DNA from: JBBDMC01 sp963775235
Lineage (GTDB): Bacteria > Pseudomonadota > Alphaproteobacteria > Rhizobiales > Kaistiaceae
Length of the DNA: 64,000 bases
Reading direction: 5' to 3'
NCBI GenBank assembly: GCA_963775235.1
Contig: CAVZHY010000005.1
Location: 62,001 to 126,000, forward strand
Shown here: piece by piece, positions 59,931-64,000 of the stretch
How positions within the stretch are numbered: the first letter of the stretch is position 1
Layout: each line of letters starts with the position of its first letter
Translations under genes and position numbers: made by a program
Notes under the pieces: model-generated
Seen by the model: the letters and a program-made list of their open reading frames with translations, nothing else
Told to the model about the DNA's origin: nothing
Databases searched by the model: none

Positions 59931-61193
59931 ATGAGACGGGTCGTCGTCACCGGATTGGGGATGGTGTCGCCGCTTGGCTGCGGCGTTGAGATCACGTGGG
60001 CCAACATCCTTGCCGGCAAGACCGGCATCCGCCGGATCGAAAGTTTCCCGGTACACGACCTTGCATGTCAGGTCGCTGCGCAGCTGCCGCTCGGCGCTGC
60101 GGCGGAGGGCGGGTTCAATCCTGACGAATGGATGGAGCCCAAGGAAAGCCGCAAAGTCGACCCGTTCATCGTCTACGCGGTCGCCGCCGCTACCCAGGCT
60201 CTCGACGATGCGGACTGGCATCCCGACAACTATGACGACCAGATCATCAGCGGCGTTCTCATCGGTTCAGGTATCGGGGGGCTGTCAGGTATTGAGGATG
60301 CCGCGCTCACCTTGCGCGACCGCGGTCCGCGCCGCATCAGCCCGTTCTTCATTCCAGGTCGCCTGATCAACCTCGCCTCCGGCCAGGTCTCGATCCGTCA
60401 TAAATTAAAAGGGCCGAACCATGCGGTGGTGACCGCGTGCTCCACCGGGGCTCACGCCATCGGCGATGCCAGCCGACTGATCGGGCTCGGGGATGCTGAC
60501 GTGATGGTGGCCGGCGGTGCGGAATCATCTGTCGGCCGGCTGGCGATTGCGGGTTTTGCGGCATGCAAAGCGTTGTCGACCCATTTCAACGACCGTCCGA
60601 GCGAGGCATCGCGCCCCTACGACCGCGACCGGGACGGTTTCGTCATGGGCGAGGGCGCTGGCGTCCTTGTGCTGGAGGAGCGCGAGCATGCGCTTGCCCG
60701 CGGTGCAAAAATCTACGGAGAGGTCGTCGGCTATGGCTTGTCCGGCGACGCCTACCACATCACCGCGCCGGCTGAAGATGGCGACGGCGCCCAGCGTTGC
60801 ATGAAAATGGCCCTCGACCGAGCTGCCGTATCCCCGAATGAGATCGACTATATCAACGCCCACGGCACCTCGACCCAACTCGGCGACGAAATCGAACTGC
60901 GAGCGGTCGAGCGCCTTGTCGGCGACTCAGCCAGTGGCATCAGCATGTCTTCGACCAAGTCGGCGACCGGCCATTTGCTCGGTGCCGCCGGCGCCATCGA
61001 GGCGATTTTTTCGCTCCTGGCCATTCGCGACAACGTTGTCCCGCCCACCCTCAACCTCGATAATCCATCGGTGGTGACGGCGATCGACCTGGTGCCGCAC
61101 AAAGCCAAGGAGAGGCGCGTCGATGTTGTCGTTTCCAACTCTTTTGGCTTCGGCGGGACGAATGCTTCTTTGGTCCTCCGGCGCCATGCCTGA
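59931..61193 (+). CDS. fabF: 3-oxoacyl-ACP synthase II
   Basis: 420 residues, thiolase fold. Catalytic cysteine in VVTACSTGAHAIGDAS; first histidine in INAHGTSTQLGDEIEL; second in SSTKSATGHLLGAAGAIE; the glycine-rich SNSFGFGGTNASLVL ends it. Elongates acyl-ACP. Frame intact. Followed by mltG after about 90 bases. Confidence 0.95.
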   Translation: MRRVVVTGLGMVSPLGCGVEITWANILAGKTGIRRIESFPVHDLACQVAAQLPLGAAAEGGFNPDEWMEPKESRKVDPFIVYAVAAATQALDDADWHPDNYDDQIISGVLIGSGIGGLSGIEDAALTLRDRGPRRISPFFIPGRLINLASGQVSIRHKLKGPNHAVVTACSTGAHAIGDASRLIGLGDADVMVAGGAESSVGRLAIAGFAACKALSTHFNDRPSEASRPYDRDRDGFVMGEGAGVLVLEEREHALARGAKIYGEVVGYGLSGDAYHITAPAEDGDGAQRCMKMALDRAAVSPNEIDYINAHGTSTQLGDEIELRAVERLVGDSASGISMSSTKSATGHLLGAAGAIEAIFSLLAIRDNVVPPTLNLDNPSVVTAIDLVPHKAKERRVDVVVSNSFGFGGTNASLVLRRHA

Positions 61194-61285
61194 TCAATCG
61201 AACCATCCCGCTTTGGCCATATTCGGTGCTACAGTCCTTCCTCGGAGGAGTTTGACCGCGGCGACCGAGGGTCCGAGCTGACTAG

Positions 61286-62626
61286 ATGGCGGACGTAAGA
61301 AAAGAGTCCCACAGCGACGATGCCGAATCCCTGTCGGCACGGCTGACATCCTCGCTGGGACGCGCGTCGCCAAAGAGCCCCGCCGAAGCACTGCAGCCCG
61401 AGCCCGTTCCACCACCGCCGTCGCGTTCGCGCGCCGTCAGGCATCCACTGGTGGTGTTCTTGAATTTTGTCTTGACCGTGGTGATCGTCGGTGTGGTCGC
61501 CGTGGGTGGAGCCATCTTCATTGGCAAGGTTCAATTCGATCGGCCAGGGGCTCTGGAGCAGGCACGCGCGTTCAACGTCGAAAGCGAGACCGGGCTCAGT
61601 GCAATTGCCGACAAGCTTCAGCAGGACGGCATAATCTCGAGCAAATGGCTGTTTGTCGCCGGCGTCATCCTGAGCAGGGAACAACGAGATCTAAAGGCCG
61701 GCGAGTATCTGCTCGCGGCACATGCGAGCATGCGCGACATCATGGATGCCATGGTATCCGGGCGTGGGATTCTTTATTCGGTGACGATCCCGGAAGGCCT
61801 CACCAGTCAGCAGGTGGTCGATCGCTTGATGGCCGACGACCTATTGGCAGGCGACGTGACCGAAATCCCCCCCGAGGGGACGCTCCTGCCTGACACATAC
61901 AAATTCACCCGGGGTGACACGCGGCAGGATATTCTCGATCGCATGCGGCATGAGCGTGACGCGGTCCTGGCCGATGTCTGGAGTCATCGCGCTCCTGACC
62001 TGCCGGTCAAGACCCCGGACGAACTCGTTGTGCTTGCTTCGATCGTGGAGAAAGAGACAGCGCTTGCCGACGAGCGCAGCCGAATCGCAGCAGTCTTCAT
62101 CAACCGCCTCAAGCTCAACATGCGGCTGCAGTCGGACCCGACAGTCATCTACGCCCTGTTCAAGGGGGCTGGAAAGCCGCGCGGCTTCACCCTCAGTCGC
62201 AAAGATCTGGACACCGATTCCCCGTACAACACGTACGCGGTCGACGGATTGCCACCGGGACCGATCGCAAATCCGGGTCGTGCCTCGCTCGAGGCGGTCG
62301 CCAATCCCTCCCGCACGCGGGACCTGTTCTTCGTGGCCGATGGCTCAGGTGGGCACACGTTCGCCGAAACCTACGAAGCGCACCTCCGGAACGTTGCCCG
62401 ATGGCGTGATTTGAACCAGAACGCCGAGACGCCTGTCGCGGCCGACAATGCGGCATCAACCTCTGGCGGGGCCGCGGCGGCAGCGGCCGCTGAGGCGACA
62501 GCAGGCAAAGGGGCCGCGCGGCCCGGCGCGGCGCCGAGTGCGGATACGCCAATGGCCCTGTCGCCAACCGCCGCCGTTCCCGCTGACGGTCCCATGCAAA
62601 TTCAGCCTCGCATCGCGCCGCAATAG
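61286..62626 (+). CDS. mltG: Endolytic murein transglycosylase MltG (YceG)
   Basis: 446 residues. A cytoplasmic Pro/Ser-rich start, one membrane span (VFLNFVLTVVIVGVVAVGG), a LysM-like subdomain and the YceG domain: SVTIPEGLTSQQVVDRL, the catalytic glutamate in LASIVEKETALADERS, RLQSDPTVIYALF and SPYNTYAVDGLPPGPIANPG. Cuts nascent glycan strands to release new ends. The Ala-rich C-terminal tail of about 60 residues is not conserved. fabF-mltG-yicC-gmk is a common order in this class. Confidence 0.94.
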   Translation: MADVRKESHSDDAESLSARLTSSLGRASPKSPAEALQPEPVPPPPSRSRAVRHPLVVFLNFVLTVVIVGVVAVGGAIFIGKVQFDRPGALEQARAFNVESETGLSAIADKLQQDGIISSKWLFVAGVILSREQRDLKAGEYLLAAHASMRDIMDAMVSGRGILYSVTIPEGLTSQQVVDRLMADDLLAGDVTEIPPEGTLLPDTYKFTRGDTRQDILDRMRHERDAVLADVWSHRAPDLPVKTPDELVVLASIVEKETALADERSRIAAVFINRLKLNMRLQSDPTVIYALFKGAGKPRGFTLSRKDLDTDSPYNTYAVDGLPPGPIANPGRASLEAVANPSRTRDLFFVADGSGGHTFAETYEAHLRNVARWRDLNQNAETPVAADNAASTSGGAAAAAAAEATAGKGAARPGAAPSADTPMALSPTAAVPADGPMQIQPRIAPQ

Positions 62627-62718
62627 CCCTTCCCGCCGGCTTGAACCCTGCACTCAGTCCGGGTCTTATACGGTCGGCGCGTTTTTGGCGGTCGATTCTC
62701 TGGGATTTCCGTTCCACC

Positions 62719-63606
62719 ATGCCTCTTTCCAGCATGACCGGCTTTGCCCGCGTTGACGGTGGCGGCGCAGGTTATCGATGGACTTGGGAGCTCAGGTCGG
62801 TCAACGGCAAGGGCCTCGACATTCGGCTGCGCCTGCCGTCGGGCTTCGAGTACATCGAGGTTGCGGCGCGCGAGCACCTGAGCGCCGGGTTGGCGCGTGG
62901 CAATGTCCAGGCGACGCTCACGACGCAACAACAGCCCGTTGCCGGACGCTTCCGGATCAACGAAGAAGTGCTGGCCGAAGTCACCGCGGCGATGGCAAAG
63001 ATCGCGGGGCGCCTTCAGGTGCAACCGCCGACGCTTGATGGAATTTTGTCGATCCGCGGCGTCCTGGAGGCGGCGGAGGCCGAGCCGGACAGTGAGGCGC
63101 GCGACCGGCTGAGCGAAATGGTCATGACCGACCTTGCAGCCGCGGTTGCGGATCTTGTCGCGGTCCGCAAGCGGGAAGGCAACGCCATCGCCGCGGTCCT
63201 TCGCACCCGGCTTGAAGAAATCGAGCGCCTCGTGCGTTCTGCTGAAGCTTCGCCGGCGCGCACGCCCGACGCCATCCGCGCGCGCCTCGCTGAGCAGATC
63301 GCGGCACTTCTCGATGCTGCTCCGACGCTCGATCCCGACCGTCTCTACCAGGAGGCGGTCCTGCTCGCCAACAAGGCAGATATCCGCGAGGAAATCGATC
63401 GTCTCGACGCTCACATAATCGCAGCGCGTGACCTCATCGCAGAAAGTGGTCCGGTTGGTCGCCGCCTCGACTTCCTCGCCCAGGAGTTCAGTCGCGAAGT
63501 CAACACGCTGTGCGCCAAATCCAACGACCGCACTGTGACCGCGATGGGTCTTGAGTTGAAGACTTTGGTCGATCAGTTGCGGGAGCAAATCCAGAATCTG
63601 GAGTAG
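62719..63606 (+). CDS. YicC-family endoribonuclease
   Basis: 295 residues. The YicC start [15 protein letters not shown] and [20 protein letters not shown] lie in the N-terminal domain; the DUF1732 C-terminal segment has [24 protein letters not shown] and [24 protein letters not shown] 62719 is chosen because it gives the conserved start; the open frame continues upstream. Members cut RNA. Three bases before gmk, the typical pairing. Confidence 0.9.
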   Translation: MPLSSMTGFARVDGGGAGYRWTWELRSVNGKGLDIRLRLPSGFEYIEVAAREHLSAGLARGNVQATLTTQQQPVAGRFRINEEVLAEVTAAMAKIAGRLQVQPPTLDGILSIRGVLEAAEAEPDSEARDRLSEMVMTDLAAAVADLVAVRKREGNAIAAVLRTRLEEIERLVRSAEASPARTPDAIRARLAEQIAALLDAAPTLDPDRLYQEAVLLANKADIREEIDRLDAHIIAARDLIAESGPVGRRLDFLAQEFSREVNTLCAKSNDRTVTAMGLELKTLVDQLREQIQNLE

Positions 63607-63608
63607 TC

Positions 63609-64000
63609 ATGACGGAAGCCGGAGCCTCGTCAAGGCGCGGTCTGCTGCTGGTGCTTTCGTCGCCTTCGGGCGCCGGTAAGTCCACGCTGGCGCGCATGCT
63701 GATCGAGACCGACGGGGATCTCGCGCTCTCGATATCGATCACCACCAGGCCGCGCCGTCCAAGCGAAGTTGATGGAGTGCACTATCATTTCGTCGACAGC
63801 GCCCGCTTCAACCAGATGCGCGAACGCGGCGAGCTGCTTGAATGGGCTGAAGTCCACGGCAATCTCTATGGCACCCCACGCGCACCCGTCGAGCAGGGAC
63901 TCAAGATGGGTGGTGATGTCCTCTTCGATATCGATTGGCAGGGAACGCGCCAGATCGCAGAGGCGATGCCCGACGACATCGTCCGCGTTTTTCTGCTGCC
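63609..64000 (+). CDS. gmk: Guanylate kinase, partial (runs off the window)
   Basis: The first 130 residues. P-loop [18 protein letters not shown], the GMP-binding [20 protein letters not shown], and [20 protein letters not shown] before the window ends. The lid and C-terminal helix are outside. Phosphorylates GMP to GDP, downstream of guaB and guaA in the same pathway. Frame intact. Confidence 0.95.
   Translation, partial: MTEAGASSRRGLLLVLSSPSGAGKSTLARMLIETDGDLALSISITTRPRRPSEVDGVHYHFVDSARFNQMRERGELLEWAEVHGNLYGTPRAPVEQGLKMGGDVLFDIDWQGTRQIAEAMPDDIVRVFLL

Overview
The window is GC-rich chromosomal DNA from an alphaproteobacterium. The evidence is the block rpsF-rpsR-DUF2232-rplI, the run yfgM-like/der, radA-cvpA-purF, an HWE-family histidine kinase, EcfG-type (GGAAC-N16/17-CGTT) promoters and a DUF1236 protein. 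Gene content would fit a Rhodospirillales-like lineage, but I cannot fix the genus from sequence alone.

Layout. (1) 1-11.2 kb is a catabolic and transport cluster: a LigI-like amidohydrolase, a LysR regulator, three divergent AroE-family dehydrogenases, a QuiC1-type fused 3-dehydroshikimate dehydratase and a complete LIV-type ABC importer (livJHMGF). Together they suggest uptake of shikimate, quinate or a related acid and its conversion through 3-dehydroshikimate to protocatechuate. (2) 11.2-17.6 kb is a stress cluster. A small membrane protein, topoisomerase IB and a secreted DUF1236 protein each sit behind an EcfG-type promoter; a single-domain response regulator with an HWE kinase and an aldo/keto reductase follow. 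(3) 17.7-23.2 kb is degenerate accessory DNA: an intact IS630-family element, a mosaic of three unrelated gene fragments, an outer-membrane-type protein, an AMP-forming ligase and a GH94 remnant that ends at a tRNA-Gln. (4) 23.4-32.2 kb is housekeeping: ppx, rlmE, an MFS exporter, guaB, rsmB, an MTA/SAH nucleosidase and guaA. (5) 32.2-39.0 kb is an inserted conflict island. It carries a DUF1778/GNAT toxin-antitoxin pair, a TOTE-type primase-helicase and a SWIM-SNF2 helicase, bounded on both sides by clusters of a TGACGGTC motif. (6) 39.0-64.0 kb is housekeeping: an ArsC/Spx-like protein, small membrane proteins, an L,D-transpeptidase, yfgM-like/der, a pyruvate-kinase-like gene, purF, cvpA, radA, alr, dnaB, cfa, the rpsF operon, and fabD-fabG-acpP-fabF-mltG-yicC-gmk (gmk runs off the end).

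Quality caveat. At least twelve genes, including the normally indispensable guaA, guaB and rplI, are interrupted by single-base frameshifts, almost all one extra base, and one gene has an in-frame stop. This pattern suggests draft-sequence errors more than biological decay. I therefore give full-length coordinates for these genes and state where the frame breaks.
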